Origin: Leishmania donovani
Taxonomy: Eukaryota > Euglenozoa > Kinetoplastea > Trypanosomatida > Trypanosomatidae
DNA: 64,000 bases
Direction of reading: 5' to 3'
Assembly (NCBI RefSeq): GCF_000227135.1
Contig: NC_018254.1
Span: 457,589 to 521,588 of the forward strand
Below the pieces are notes generated by a model, which worked only from the letters and a program-made list of their open reading frames with translations, did no database searches and was not told the DNA's origin. Position 1 is the first letter of the stretch. Each line of letters opens with the position of its first letter. The position numbers were made by a program, and so were the translations under genes. Below, in pieces: positions 1-10,761 of the stretch.

Positions 1-232
1 GGAGAGGGGTGAGCGTGCCAAAGAGGTCGGCAAGGAGGAGCACAGTGGAAAGCACTGATCAAGCAAAGAGTGGGGGCGGTGGAGGAGGAGACCGTAATGC
101 CCACCCGGTGCAAGCAGTGCGTGTGCGTGTGTGAGCAGGAGAAGACGCGAAGAAAAAGACAGAGAGCGCCGCCAATGAACGCATCGATGGAGAGAAGGAA
201 AGAGAGGGGAAAGCCGTCGTCACGCGCGACTG
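1..232. other. Purine-rich intergenic DNA
   Basis: No supported gene. The plus strand is rich in A and G, which matches the untranslated regions of minus-strand genes in this organism. Confidence 0.5.
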
Positions 233-1917
233 TCAAGCACGCATGCCCGCTGAGTGCTTGTTTCGGAGGTGGTGGCGCTCCAGGTGCGCACAGAGGCAAG
301 TCCTCGTCAACAGATTGCCGATCGCCTTGACAACAACGTCCATTATCGTCGGAGACATGCATCCCTTGCTCCACACCTTCTTGCGCTGCTGCTCCAGGGG
401 TGGCGTCATGTCACCGTCGAGGATACACGTGTTGACCGTGTTGTCTCCGATCCCCTTCGCGATAGTTGCCATCAGCTGCGTGGAAAAGATCGACCAGATC
501 GTGAGCAAGGGGAACCCGCCCTATCCATAACTCGGCCACTGCACATTCTGCATGCACCCCAAATCATCGTGGCCGCATGTGCCAATGCCGAAGTACTCCA
601 CCCTGTCCGCCCAAACCTTCAGCCCCTGCATCGGCTCTAACTCGCCTTCGATCAGCGCGCGCTCGATGTCGAGACGCATGATTACGGTTATCAGGTAGCG
701 CACCTTGTCGGCGGCAGTGCGGATGACCACGGACTTCAGCCTCTTGGTTCAGCCTCCTCACGTTCTCAAGCGTGAACGCGGGCTGGTCACCAAGGCACCT
801 CTGCAGGAGCGGCGTTATGAACTCTGTAAACTCGCCAGAGCGCCCAATGATCACCCCACCAAACCGAGAGAGGTTTCTCGTGCATCCCAGGGGAACGCGC
901 CACACGCACGGGCTGTACAAGCTTCTCGCGCGGCTCGCACCCCATCTTGTGCCACGAGGGCATCGTCCTGTGAATCGTGGCGAGCACATGCATCTCCTAG
1001 TTGTCCACCGAGTAGTCTGTCGTGTTCCAGCTCGCCTCCTTCATCCCAGAGAACGGGTACAGCGCGGTGTCCAGCTGGCCCTGGGGGTTGCAGCCCCGAA
1101 ACCTCCTCGGAGAACTGACTAGCAGCCTCCCGCGCAGAGATGGGGATCGATGTGTGCAGCAACAAGATCGACGCATCAATGTCTTTACGCGTCTCCTCAA
1201 CCTCGTGTATCAGCTGCGGCAGCCACGAATTGATGCCTTCGAATATTTCGGCCAGCTTCTTTACAGCCGACCCCAGCTCTCGGAAGTCGAGCAAGGCACT
1301 GTACCCCGTTGTTCCAGTGTCACCGGCACCGGTGGGCCCCTTCCTCACAGCTGATCTCTACCGTCTGCTCGCAGCGCGGCAGGAAAATCTGGAGGTCGTT
1401 CTTGGCCTACGCCTTCGCTCACACCTCCGGAGCAGCGTTCGTAATCGCCGTCGAGCACTGCGTCAACTCAACTGCGAACATCGTCTACCCCTTCACGATC
1501 TGCTGCATCTCGCAGAAGTTTTTCCTCCCCACCTCCGTCATCCCGCCAGCTGCAGCATAGGCCTTGCGAACCATTCCCTGCATCTCAGATGCAGAGTAGA
1601 TGTGAATGTGGCCCTCACGGCCATCGTCTTGCCGCGCGCCTCCATGCTGCAAGAAGACATCATCACGTTCGCATCTCAAAATCCCAGATCGAAAAACGTG
1701 CTGGAAGAGGCACGCCCTCACGAACACATCCTTGAGCGTCTTGTACGCGTTCCTGGTTGCTGCTTGGGTGCAGGAAAATCAACGGCTATGTTTATGTGAT
1801 ATGGGTGTCTGCAAGGAGTACAGACGACCTCTGTGGTTGAATATGACAAGCATCTCAAGAAGAGAGTCTTACGGACGCCCGAAGAGGCTTCGGGATGCGC
1901 TGAACGCTAGGGGGCAT
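233..1917 (-). pseudogene. Degenerate unidentified coding sequence
   Basis: A minus-strand stretch of about 1.7 kb where protein-like segments jump between frames. In order from the likely start (ATG complement at 1915-1917) I see a segment with IYSASEMQGMVRKAY, a helical segment with KLAEIFEGINSWLPQLIHE, a segment with YPFSGMKEASWN, one with FTEFITPLLQRCLGDQP, and a final one with RALIEGELEPMQGLKVWAD running into MATIAKGIGDNTVN. At least four or five frameshifts or stops separate them. I do not recognise the family. It is the last item of the minus-strand array, downstream of the STRAP-like gene. It looks like a decayed gene rather than sequencing noise because neighbouring genes are intact. 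An alternative is a poorly sequenced real gene. Confidence 0.6.
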
Positions 1918-2695
1918 GGCTTCCGTTTCGCTGTTGGTGTTGCTGTCGATGAGTAGGCAGTAGTGCGGCCGTCTTTTTTTTTCTCGATAAATTTTTTCTA
2001 TTTTTTGAGAGGCGAGGAGATAAAGACGAGATAAACGCCGCTGGGTGGATGGAGTTCGTTGAACGCGATACCGATTCATTTATTATCGTAGGCGTCTGGC
2101 CGTTTGACCGGGAGACAGCAGAGGATGTAGGGAGTGAGGAGGGTGTGTGGATGTGGATGTGGATGTGCCTGTTTATGTGTGTGTATGTAGGTTTATGTGG
2201 AAAGGGCGAGGGAGGGAGAGAGACGGGAATACGTGTGTAATCGTGAGTGAGTGTGAGCAAGCGGCGAGAACAACCAGAAACAGACGAGAGTGCTGACGTG
2301 GTAGATGTGACACCTCTGCTGCACAAAAATGCCAACAGAGGGGAAAACGAAAAAAAAAAATGCACACACGAGGAACCAAAGGGCAGGGGAGTGCGGCACG
2401 AGCCGCTACATGGGCGAGTGGAGGTGTCTGTATCCGTCGCGTTCTGAATGGCGTGCTGCGTGGTTGTTTTTCTTCGCAGATGCAAGGGACTTCGAATTTT
2501 CTTATCAGCGTGGCCGTTCTGTCATCGAACGCGAGTTCACCTCCAACTCGACCTCCGGCCCATCACAGGTCCACTGAGTGGTGCGAAGTGGCCATGAACA
2601 CGCATTACAGCAATGCGTTGACTCCGTCATCTGAGCATGGCCTCTAACTCAAGTTCTGCCCCCCCCCCTCCGTCTCGCAGGTCGCCTCTCAGCCG
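1918..2695. other. Spacer, no gene seen
   Basis: Holds a short GGATGT-type repeat near 2150-2170, GT-rich stretches, an A-run near 2350 and a C-tract at about 2659-2669. No coding region with convincing composition. Confidence 0.5.
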
Positions 2696-3046
2696 CTCCC
2701 AAGGTGCCGCTCGCCACCTAGTGCCTCCCTCTCGCGGCGGCGCAGGCTCCCCACAAGTGGGAAGTGAGGGCCGGATAGGATACGTCCGAGTCACACCCGC
2801 ACTTCGCCTATTGTATGATACAATCGTATTCACGGTCGCAGGCTACTCCAACGTAACGCCATCTAGGGCTTGACGGCCGGCATCAGTAGCGATACGACGC
2901 TCTGACTCCCCGCACGCCGTAGATGCTTGAACCCTGTCACCACTAGAAGTGGTTCGGCATTGGCAGGGGGATAGGGTGGGGGCTGCTTGGCTTCCCCGCA
3001 CAGAGTGGGGGTACTGGACCCTGTGATGCGACTCTGGGGGGTCCCC
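2696..3046 (-). mobile_element. SIDER-like retroposon, minus copy
   Basis: A 351-bp element read on the minus strand, starting GGGGACCCCCC at 3046. It carries two successive matches to the 79-bp (Pr77-type) hallmark of trypanosomatid retroposons: GGGTCCAGTACC followed by GGGGAAGCCAAG, then GGGTTCAAGC followed by GCGGGGAGTCAGA. Two such signatures in tandem are typical of Leishmania SIDERs. The element lies about 1.36 kb past the stop of the STRAP-like gene in the sense orientation, so it probably sits in that transcript's 3' UTR or the following spacer. It is identical to the copy at 11752-12102. No A-rich tail follows it, so the 3' end may be truncated. Confidence 0.75.
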
Positions 3047-4404
3047 CATCATCCGTGGCAAGGGAGTGGAAGGGGAAAAGAGAAGCCCGATCATTGCGAG
3101 AAGCTGTGGCCTTGGGTCCGTTCCCACTCAGGCGACTCACTTCCGCTTCATGCTCACCATTCATGAGATTCCCCCTCCCTCTCCTCACCTTTGCCCGCGG
3201 ACGATGGCTGCAGTGCTGGCGCGCCAAACAGCAATGCTGGTTTTCTTTCCTTTTTTTTCCATCTAAAGGAAAAAGAGTACTTAAGATGCACCACCTTACG
3301 TGTGTCCGTCACATCCTACCCCTACGCCCCATCGGTCGAAAAGGCAACGTCAGGTTGCAGCAGCGGAGGAGGAGCGCGTTGCAGAGGGTCTGCGGGAACG
3401 CAGAGAAAAAAAGTACCGTGACAACTAGACTAGTGAGATCAACAGGCAGAACAAGCACCCAAAACGCAAAAAAAAGTACACACACACACACAATAAGACC
3501 AAGGGCACTACGCGTGGTTGGAGCAGATGATGCGGCGAAGAGAAGAATGGTCTAGAAGAGGCGAAAAAGGAAAAAAGGGCAAGCCCTCCAAAACGCACAT
3601 CGGTCTCCTCTGTTGGCTCCTCACTTCCGCGGCAGTAGTCGTCTTCGCTCTCTCCCCGACATTCTCGAAATACGGGTAGTGCTTCATAGTCACCTTGGGA
3701 AGCTGCTGTTGCTCCAGTCCCCCTTCCCCTCTCACATTACCCACTTGTGCACCCGCAAACGTAAAACGAAGCACACAAAAACCTCCACGAAACGCAAGCG
3801 GAGGTGTGCCACATGCCTCGCCCATCAACCCTCCCGTCAAACTCCTAAAGGCACATACGAATCGGTAGAGATTTGCGGCACACACAAGAAGGTGTGGAAG
3901 GCATTGTGACTGAGTTGATGCCTTTCCTTTGACTAGCCGGTGCCCCGGCTTCTCCAAGAGAACTTGGCGGTGAAAGAGGAAAGGGGGAGTGCACGCCTCA
4001 CAAGGAGATGGAGGAGAGAGGACGCACATGCACCACTCGGCCATCATTGAAAACACGCGAGACGTGAAGCTATATGAAGAGGGAAGCGAACAAGAGGAGT
4101 CCACACACACACACACGTACCTGCACACACGTGTGCGACAGCAGAGATCATTGATTGACTCGCTCAAGGAATAGGCTGACCCAAACTTCGAAAAAGAGAT
4201 CTTGCCTTTCGTTCTTGCAGCAGTAGAAGTAGGCCCACGGTTGTGCCCCTTCTCCTGCAACGTAGGCTGCAGGCTATGTGGATAATCCACACTTCACGGC
4301 ACATCGCCTTGACGCCTCACCTCGTGTTGGGTTCCTCCTTTTTTCGTATGTTACCTTTACCCTCTTGTTCAGCCAGGACGCCATCGGACACTGTTTGCAC
4401 TCCA
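3047..4404. other. Spacer / probable 3' UTR of the STRAP-like gene
   Basis: No supported coding region. Contains CA runs at about 3479-3492 and 4102-4116 and purine-rich plus-strand stretches. ORFs here are low-complexity and lack coding character. Confidence 0.5.
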
Positions 4405-5370
4405 CTAGGCGTCCGTGTCGTACTTCTCGATGATCTCGTGCGAGGGCCACACGCGCACCATGCCGTCCTCAGCGCCGGAGGCGTAGGAGTTTCCATCTGA
4501 GGCCCAGCGGATGTGGAACACGGGTCCGTGGTGACCGCGGTTGGACTCCACCTCGACGCCATCCAGCGTGAACTCCTTGGCCTTCAGCTTTGATCCGGCC
4601 GCGACGCGCTGCCCGTCTGGTGAGAGAGACGCGCACTCGACATCCTCCGAGGTGGTGAAGCTGTCCTTCACCTCCAAGGACGTGATGTCGATGAAGCTGA
4701 TGCTCTTCTCATGAGCGGCGACAATAGAGTGGCGGTGCGTGTATTCGACAAAGTTGAGACCGGGAATCTCACGGCGCAGGTAGGGCCCGGATGTGTCACG
4801 GAGATCCCACTTCATGATCACGTTCTCGCACGCTGTCACCATGGTGTTTGTGTCCAAAAAGTATGTCGACTTGACGTTAATGGCGTCGGGGCTACCAAAC
4901 GACAGAGGGTCAGCATCGTACCGAGTAGCGTCGTAGATGCGGATGTTACCATCGAAGCAGCCTGTGGCAATCCGCTGATCCATCCAGTCGCACGACTTGA
5001 TGTACTTTGGGTGGCTCCACACATGAAGTTTCTTGCCAGTCAAGGCGTCCCAGACCATCGCAGAGTAGTCGCCGCTACCCGTCACCAGCCGCGTCGCACC
5101 AGAGTTGAAGGCGGAGCAGAACACAGCGCCCTTGTGCCCCTCAAACGTTCCTACCCAGTCACCGGTCTGGCCATTGCGAAGCATCGGTTTTGCGTCGTGG
5201 CACGATGTCACAAACCAGAAGGTGCCATCGATGATTTCACTGTAGTTAATGTGGCATACTGGGCGCGTGTGTCCAGAGCAGATCTTCACCTTGGTGATAT
5301 CAGCAACACCGTTGTCCGCAGCGGGGGCTGCTGGCGCTACCTTGCCAGTGGGGGCCACGTACTTGCTCAT
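4405..5370 (-). CDS. STRAP: STRAP/Unrip-like WD40 repeat protein
   Basis: A 321-residue WD40 beta-propeller. The N-terminal leader (residues 1-28) is Ala/Pro-rich and is followed by repeats containing GHTRPV (33-38), KPMLRNGQTGDWVGTFEGHKGAVF, VWDALTGKK, IRIYDATRYD, and a last repeat ending GAEDGMVRVW. The phrases GHTRPV, KPMLR.G.TGDW.GTF.GHKGAV and ASG.EDG..R.W match the serine-threonine kinase receptor-associated protein family closely. In animals STRAP (Unrip) binds the SMN complex in snRNP assembly and also acts as a scaffold in TGF-beta and translation control; only the scaffold role is a safe inference here. The length is close to the human protein plus a short tail. It is not the LACK/RACK1 antigen, whose sequence differs. 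The ATG follows a pyrimidine-rich stretch and CAG on the minus strand. Confidence 0.9.
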   Translation of the reverse strand: MSKYVAPTGKVAPAAPAADNGVADITKVKICSGHTRPVCHINYSEIIDGTFWFVTSCHDAKPMLRNGQTGDWVGTFEGHKGAVFCSAFNSGATRLVTGSGDYSAMVWDALTGKKLHVWSHPKYIKSCDWMDQRIATGCFDGNIRIYDATRYDADPLSFGSPDAINVKSTYFLDTNTMVTACENVIMKWDLRDTSGPYLRREIPGLNFVEYTHRHSIVAAHEKSISFIDITSLEVKDSFTTSEDVECASLSPDGQRVAAGSKLKAKEFTLDGVEVESNRGHHGPVFHIRWASDGNSYASGAEDGMVRVWPSHEIIEKYDTDA

Positions 5371-6614
5371 TACAGCTGCCGTGAGAGGAACGCTAAGCGA
5401 AGCAGAGAAGTCAGCGCAGAAACCAAAAGGCCGACGCGCACTACCTGTTGCACGGCTGCTTACTGCGTCCTGGAGTTGCAGCGGCGGATTTAGATATCTG
5501 TGCTGCCGCTAATATACCGTGACTAATGTGTTGTCGTCACGCTGCAGTCAGTGTATTCTGTTTTTCGTGTTTGCGTGTGCGCGCGAACTCGTGAGCTGTT
5601 TCCGTGTTGTCGTTTTCGCCCAAACTCGGGTCTGTGCGTCACGATCGGATTGTGAGAAGGTGAGAAAAGCACTGGAAGCTGGTGCTCACACAACGGTAAT
5701 TGGCCACGCCAAGGAAAAAAAGCTGATTCCGCTCTTTCAGAGGTTCTTCGGCATTTCAGAGCAACGCAAACCAAACAGAGGAAACCAGCGAGCGGCGCGC
5801 ACCGCAAGGTGCGCCGGCACGGAGAGAGAAAGTCGAGAAGTTCGTGAAGCATACGTAAAGGAGAGGAAAAGATGCCCACAAGAGCAGCAGTCAGGCCAGC
5901 TGTGCCACCGAATCGATCAGTGGAGTGTCGAACTCACCCGACACAACGTCCGGCACAGGAATTCTGGAGGGCAGAGGAAAGCAAACGATGCAAGCACAGC
6001 AAAGACGGCGGCTAAGTCGCCCACAAGCAGCCGTGCCCCTCGGCACGAGATGCATGTGTCTCAGACGGTAGGCGAGAGACCACGACGCATCAGCCGATTT
6101 GGTTTTGCATTCTCTGAGACGAAACATACAAATAAGAGTAAGAGTTAGTCTCACTTAGTCCTTAGCCTATACAGCGCACAGCCTCACACTGGCCATCACA
6201 AACTCACAAAGAAAGTGGAAAAATAAACGACGGTCACGCCCAAGCTTCCAATTCTTTCACTTGAACCACCTTTGCTGCGAGCCACCACAACACTGCTGCA
6301 TCACACCTCATCCCTCGTTTGTCTCCACTCTCTCACTGAGCGTTCAACTTTCGCGCTAAAAGAGTAAACAGGACCGACGCCTGCCGGTATGAAGCATGAA
6401 GGATTGCCTTTTCAAGGGTTTCCCGGTGGCGAGCCAGTTTCTATATCGGAGGGGTGGACAGAAGACGACGCTGAACCTTGCTTTCGGCCCGCCTCGGAGC
6501 AGCGGTTCGATGACTCGCACCATTGCCTACAGAGGTGAGAACAAAGCTTTCAAAAGCCTATTCCGGTTTCGCAGTGCTCTTGCGCCGCTGCTTTCACTCG
6601 AAGGTCGGCATCCA
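5371..6614. other. Spacer between CCT2 and STRAP genes
   Basis: About 1.2 kb with no supported gene. It is purine-rich on the plus strand around 5640-5880, as expected for the untranslated ends of minus-strand genes. It should hold the CCT2 3' UTR and the STRAP 5' UTR with its trans-splice site. Confidence 0.5.
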
Positions 6615-8204
6615 TCACTGAGTGCGCTGACGCGGCACGGCGCGGAGTACATCATCCACACGCAAGATCATCTCAGCCGCCTCCGAGGCATACGCCACAA
6701 CAGAGCTCTTCACTTTGTAGGACTCGGTAATCCCAAGTGTCTTCACGTCAGCAATGTCACCACGAATAACATCAATGCCGTGCGATTTGTGCCCCTGGTA
6801 GTGCTCCGCTTGGAGGCGCGTGACAAGATCATTGCTATCAAGGCCGGCATTGTCTGCGATGATAGCAGGAAGGGTGCGAAGGGCAGCAGCAAACGCCATC
6901 ATCGCCAGCTGCTTCTTCCCCGCGACCGCCTTGGCCTTCTCCTCCACCGCGTTTGCCATGAGGAACTCGGAGCAGCCGGCACCGAGCACCGTACGCGTCT
7001 CTTTCACGGTCTCCGAGATAACGCACACCGCATCATGGATGGAGCGCTCCGCCTCATCAAGAATGTGGCGCGACGCGCCGCGCAGCACAATCGTGCACGC
7101 CTCGCCCTTAGGAAGTCCAGAGAAGCGGATCACAGTGCCCTCGCCAATCATGATCTCGTCGATCCTCTCAGCGAAACCGTACTGCACGTTCGAGGTGTCC
7201 TCGAAGGTCGAGACAACGTCCGCGCCGAGAGCCTTCGCGAGGCGCTCAATGCCATCGAAATCGGCATGCTCGATGGCCATGATACCGTGCTGTGCAAAGA
7301 TTTCCTCCGGATAGTTGTAGATAAGCTGACGGTTGATGAAGCAGTTGATGTTGTGCTTAATGATCTTCATACACTTGGACTTCATTTTTGCCTTTTCAGA
7401 CGCCTCCACCTCGGCGAGCTGAGAAACGCTCTCAACGTTCACCTTCGCACCAAAAATCTTGATCTTATCGGTGTCCATGGGGGTGTTCGCTACAAGAATC
7501 TTGGCATTCTCCAGGCGGCGGGGCTGGCCAATGCCAATCTTCTTGTCCAGCAGGAACCCAGGCTCGAGATAGCTGTCGCGGAGCGTACCACCAAGCTTCT
7601 TCATGATATTAATCATCTCAAGGTTGCCGCTGCCCTTCAGACGAAGAACCGCGTCGACGCAGAGCTTTGCGAAGTGGTCTGACTCCACAGTAATGATCTT
7701 GGAGCTGAGGGTAGTCTTGGCGATGCGGATGAGATCTTCGTAGAAGAGCTTCTCGTCCGCGCCGTGATCCTCGGCGGACTCCGCCAGAGCCTTCTGTGCG
7801 GCGTCGGTAGCCATGCGGTAACCCTCAATGATAGTCTGAGGATGAATGGACTGATCCAGCAGCTTTTCAGCGTTGCGCAAGAGCTCGCCAGCAAACACCG
7901 TGACGCTAGTCGTACCGTCGCCCACTTCATCATCCTGTGTCTTACTCATATCAATCAGAATCTTGGCAGCCGGGTTGTCCATAAACAGAGATTTGAGGAT
8001 TGTCGCACCGTCATTGGTGACACGCACGGACTGAGTTCGATCCGTTCCTTGAAGAATCTTATCCATCCCCTTCGGGCCCAAAGTTGTCTTCACAATGTCA
8101 GCCACTGAGACGGCACCCATGATGTTCATGAGGCGTGCACGTTCGCCTTTCTCCTCCGAGGCGCCCTGGCGCAGCACCTGCGAAGCCTGGTTAGCAAAGA
8201 ACAT
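6615..8204 (-). CDS. CCT2: T-complex protein 1 subunit beta (CCT2)
   Basis: A 529-residue group II chaperonin subunit, one of eight paralogues in the cytosolic TRiC/CCT ring that folds actin, tubulin and WD40 proteins using ATP. Visible motifs are LGPKGMDK (42-49), VTNDGATI (62-69), and GDGTTS (95-100), which form the ATP site. The apical domain carries NTPMDTDKIKIFG, and the C-terminal equatorial part carries IIADNAGLDS. The NTxMDTDKIKIFG, INCFINRQLIYNYPE and FSG...GEACTIVLRGA segments identify the beta subunit. The length is normal, and the start ATG (complement at 8202-8204) fits the family N terminus. The neighbouring WD40 protein belongs to a known class of CCT clients, but this is probably coincidence because trypanosomatid arrays are not functional operons. 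Confidence 0.97.
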   Translation of the reverse strand: MFFANQASQVLRQGASEEKGERARLMNIMGAVSVADIVKTTLGPKGMDKILQGTDRTQSVRVTNDGATILKSLFMDNPAAKILIDMSKTQDDEVGDGTTSVTVFAGELLRNAEKLLDQSIHPQTIIEGYRMATDAAQKALAESAEDHGADEKLFYEDLIRIAKTTLSSKIITVESDHFAKLCVDAVLRLKGSGNLEMINIMKKLGGTLRDSYLEPGFLLDKKIGIGQPRRLENAKILVANTPMDTDKIKIFGAKVNVESVSQLAEVEASEKAKMKSKCMKIIKHNINCFINRQLIYNYPEEIFAQHGIMAIEHADFDGIERLAKALGADVVSTFEDTSNVQYGFAERIDEIMIGEGTVIRFSGLPKGEACTIVLRGASRHILDEAERSIHDAVCVISETVKETRTVLGAGCSEFLMANAVEEKAKAVAGKKQLAMMAFAAALRTLPAIIADNAGLDSNDLVTRLQAEHYQGHKSHGIDVIRGDIADVKTLGITESYKVKSSVVAYASEAAEMILRVDDVLRAVPRQRTQ

Positions 8205-8928
8205 TTTTTCTCAGTCTGCAGAATAGTACAAAGCTAGATTGAAAGCTGTCGTCTTTGCGAGGTGTAAGTTGAATATCGTCTTGTGCGGTAAATAATAATA
8301 AGAAGCAAAGGGATATGCTTTCAAAAGGAATATATTTTACATTATTAGTTGCAAGGTTAGATATTCAAGAGAAGTGGAATAGGCACAGAGAGGTAATGAA
8401 AGAACTCTAGAGCAGAAAATGGACTCGCTGATCCTGGAAATGGTTTGCAGAGAGCAGGCATTTATGCCAAATGACACAGCTGTGCGAGACCTATAAGAGG
8501 CGTGTTCGTCACGGCAGCAAGCCCTAGGCTATTTTATACTCTATCACGGCTTTGTAGGGAGACCTTTTTTTTTGTCACGGTAGTGAAAAAAAATGCTGAT
8601 AAGGACAAGTCATAAATCATTTTTTTTTTTGCGGGTGTGTGCGTGTGGGTGTGTGTAAAATGAAAATCCAACGGTCAAAAAAAAAAGGTGGCAATAACAG
8701 AGGTCGCAAACAAATCTGTAATCTCCTCGTTTTCCCCCCTCTGCTTTTCTTTCCGAGCATTTTCAAAGCACATAAAACATATGACATGAGCCAGTCACAT
8801 ATCTCGGGGGAGAGCAAAAATAATCATTTTAAATAGAGCGCACAGTAAAATGCTAACAAGAACAAAAGGGGAAAACAATACGCAGCCTCATACTGGGAAA
8901 TAAAGTAACGCTAAAAAAGTCAACTGCG
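8205..8928. other. AT-richer spacer between zinc transporter and CCT2
   Basis: About 0.72 kb with AATAATAATAAG and several A and T runs (near 8564, 8587, 8620, 8679). The base composition is noticeably lower in GC than most of the window. No gene seen. Confidence 0.5.
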
Positions 8929-10761
8929 TTACTCCAGGTGCAACACAAAACTAACATTATGAACATCTAAATGGTGCATCATATGAGCCGTTACTGTTTC
9001 CGTAATCTTTTTTCGCGCGCTTGTGTACTCGGTACTATTGCGTAGTTTGCCTGCCACAGTACAAATTGTGAGTTCACGCGGAGGAGTCGAGTGTATCCAT
9101 AGCTTTGGAGATTCGACATCTTGCAACAAAGATGTAGCAAGTAAAGCTTCGCGTAATTTATCGCAATAGTTGCTTTCATGATTCGGTGCAGATAGCAGAA
9201 GAACTTTTCCCGTTTCCTCGAGCAGCGGAAACGCCGAGAGCAGAACTAGGATGGCGCTCATAGCGCTACAAATTGGATCCGCAATCCAGAGTCCAAACAG
9301 ATAAATCAATATACTCGAAATAATTACACTAACACTACCTAGCAAATCCGCCAGAATATGTAGATAAACACCCCGCATGTTGTGGTCCACATGACCACTA
9401 CCAGCTTCCCCGTGCGAATGCGAGTGACTATGACCATGCGAATCGTGAAAAAAGATAATGCCCACCACGTTCACGGCTAGCCCGATCACGGAAACAAGAA
9501 GCAAGTACGGTCCCTCGATTTCGGGCGGGTTCAGAAATCGCTGTATGGATTCAACCATCACATACAAAGCAATAAAAAGAAGAAGAATGCCATTTACAAA
9601 TCCTCCGAAAACTTCGTATCGTCCGTAGCCGAAGGGATGCGTTTTTTCGTCTGGTAGCCACGACGCAGCGTGCGCCGCGTACAGTCCAATGATAATCGAC
9701 GCTCCATCAAGCATCATATGAAATGAATCTGAAATCAGTCCGAGAGAATTCACTGCAAGACCGTAAATGAGCTCTAAAAGCATTATGCCAACAGTCAACA
9801 AAAGAAAAACAAAAAGCTTGCGCTCCCTTGAATTAGAGAGTAAGCTGACAATAATGCCGCTTTCCTCGCGGTGCTGCTTTGTCTTCAGCATCTGCGTTGG
9901 GTTAAGGGAGACACCACTCAGTGATGCTACAGACGAGTCTGCAAAAGTCAGACCTTTGTGCGCAGCAAAAATAAGACCGGCCGAGGTTAGCAAAGCAAGG
10001 CTTTCCCAGTCGTACACAGCAGGAAACACTTTTTCACCGCAAACTACTGATCCAGCTGACATACCAGCGGCCGCAGCCACAAAAGTGAAAGCGTTCCCCT
10101 GCAACACCAGGCCTGCATTGACACAGCCCGCCAAAACAATGCCGGAAACACAGAACACTAGTAACAGCAGCATTTCATTCTCGACTATCGGCTTGTGCTG
10201 CACAAGTGTTGCAATGAAACCCACAAGACTTAGACCACAAGCAGCAAAAAGAAAAGCTGTTTGATCAGCTTTTTTCACTACGTCTTTCGTGGAGAGAGAA
10301 ATCGCACAAGCCGCGCAAAGAACCCCTAACGCTCCAAAGAGTATGAATGGGCGAGTTTCTTGGCCTGGATCGGATGTCAGAGCCAGGATGACGCAACTGA
10401 GAGCCGTACAAGCCATCTTTGCATTTCGCGAGCTTCTTCGCGTTCGAGCAATATGATCGGCGCCAGCGGCGCAGGCGCAGGCACACGCGAAACGTAAAGC
10501 GCCGAGTGTGGCCAGCCCGTAGGTGGCGCTTAGACAAAAAAGTGCACATGCCCCAGCAGAGAGCAAGCGGCTTTTGTGACGAGGAGTGTCACACACTGCT
10601 GCCTTCGACCGAAGGGCGCGTGGGAACCGCGCCAAGAAGGTCAGCAATGCCACAAAGGAGCTCAGCCACACGACGCTGGTGCCAGATAATCTCGCACAGT
10701 GGCTAGCAAAAACAAGACATGTGGAAGCCGTAAGAGTCAGGACTGCTGCGGGAATATGCAT
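8929..10761 (-). CDS. Cation diffusion facilitator, probable zinc transporter
   Basis: A 610-residue multi-pass membrane protein. The N-terminal half (about 1-270) has a series of hydrophobic segments not found in short CDF proteins. The C-terminal half is a canonical CDF domain with six helices. The metal site is complete: HxxxD in TM2 (H348, D352) and HxxxD in TM5 (H468, D472). A His-rich cytosolic loop (about 439-460, HDSHGHSHSHSHG) lies between TM4 and TM5. The cytoplasmic C-terminal domain ends near 610. The long N-terminal extension and two HxxxD sites resemble the ZnT5/Msc2 subgroup, which moves zinc into the early secretory pathway, so an ER/Golgi membrane location is inferred. It is the first gene of the minus-strand array, directly beside the strand-switch region. 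Confidence 0.93.
   Translation of the reverse strand: MHIPAAVLTLTASTCLVFASHCARLSGTSVVWLSSFVALLTFLARFPRALRSKAAVCDTPRHKSRLLSAGACALFCLSATYGLATLGALRFACACACAAGADHIARTRRSSRNAKMACTALSCVILALTSDPGQETRPFILFGALGVLCAACAISLSTKDVVKKADQTAFLFAACGLSLVGFIATLVQHKPIVENEMLLLLVFCVSGIVLAGCVNAGLVLQGNAFTFVAAAAGMSAGSVVCGEKVFPAVYDWESLALLTSAGLIFAAHKGLTFADSSVASLSGVSLNPTQMLKTKQHREESGIIVSLLSNSRERKLFVFLLLTVGIMLLELIYGLAVNSLGLISDSFHMMLDGASIIIGLYAAHAASWLPDEKTHPFGYGRYEVFGGFVNGILLLFIALYVMVESIQRFLNPPEIEGPYLLLVSVIGLAVNVVGIIFFHDSHGHSHSHSHGEAGSGHVDHNMRGVYLHILADLLGSVSVIISSILIYLFGLWIADPICSAMSAILVLLSAFPLLEETGKVLLLSAPNHESNYCDKLREALLATSLLQDVESPKLWIHSTPPRELTICTVAGKLRNSTEYTSARKKITETVTAHMMHHLDVHNVSFVLHLE

Noticed and set aside
2843..3127. 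Minus-strand ORF shared with 11641-11955
   Set aside because: The shared peptide is only a translation of the duplicated SIDER-like repeat, not a gene.
4405..5370. Identification as the LACK/RACK1 antigen
   Set aside because: The WD40 sequence matches STRAP/Unrip phrases and lacks the LACK repeats.
6396..7682. 428-codon plus-strand ORF
   Set aside because: An antisense shadow of the CCT2 gene.
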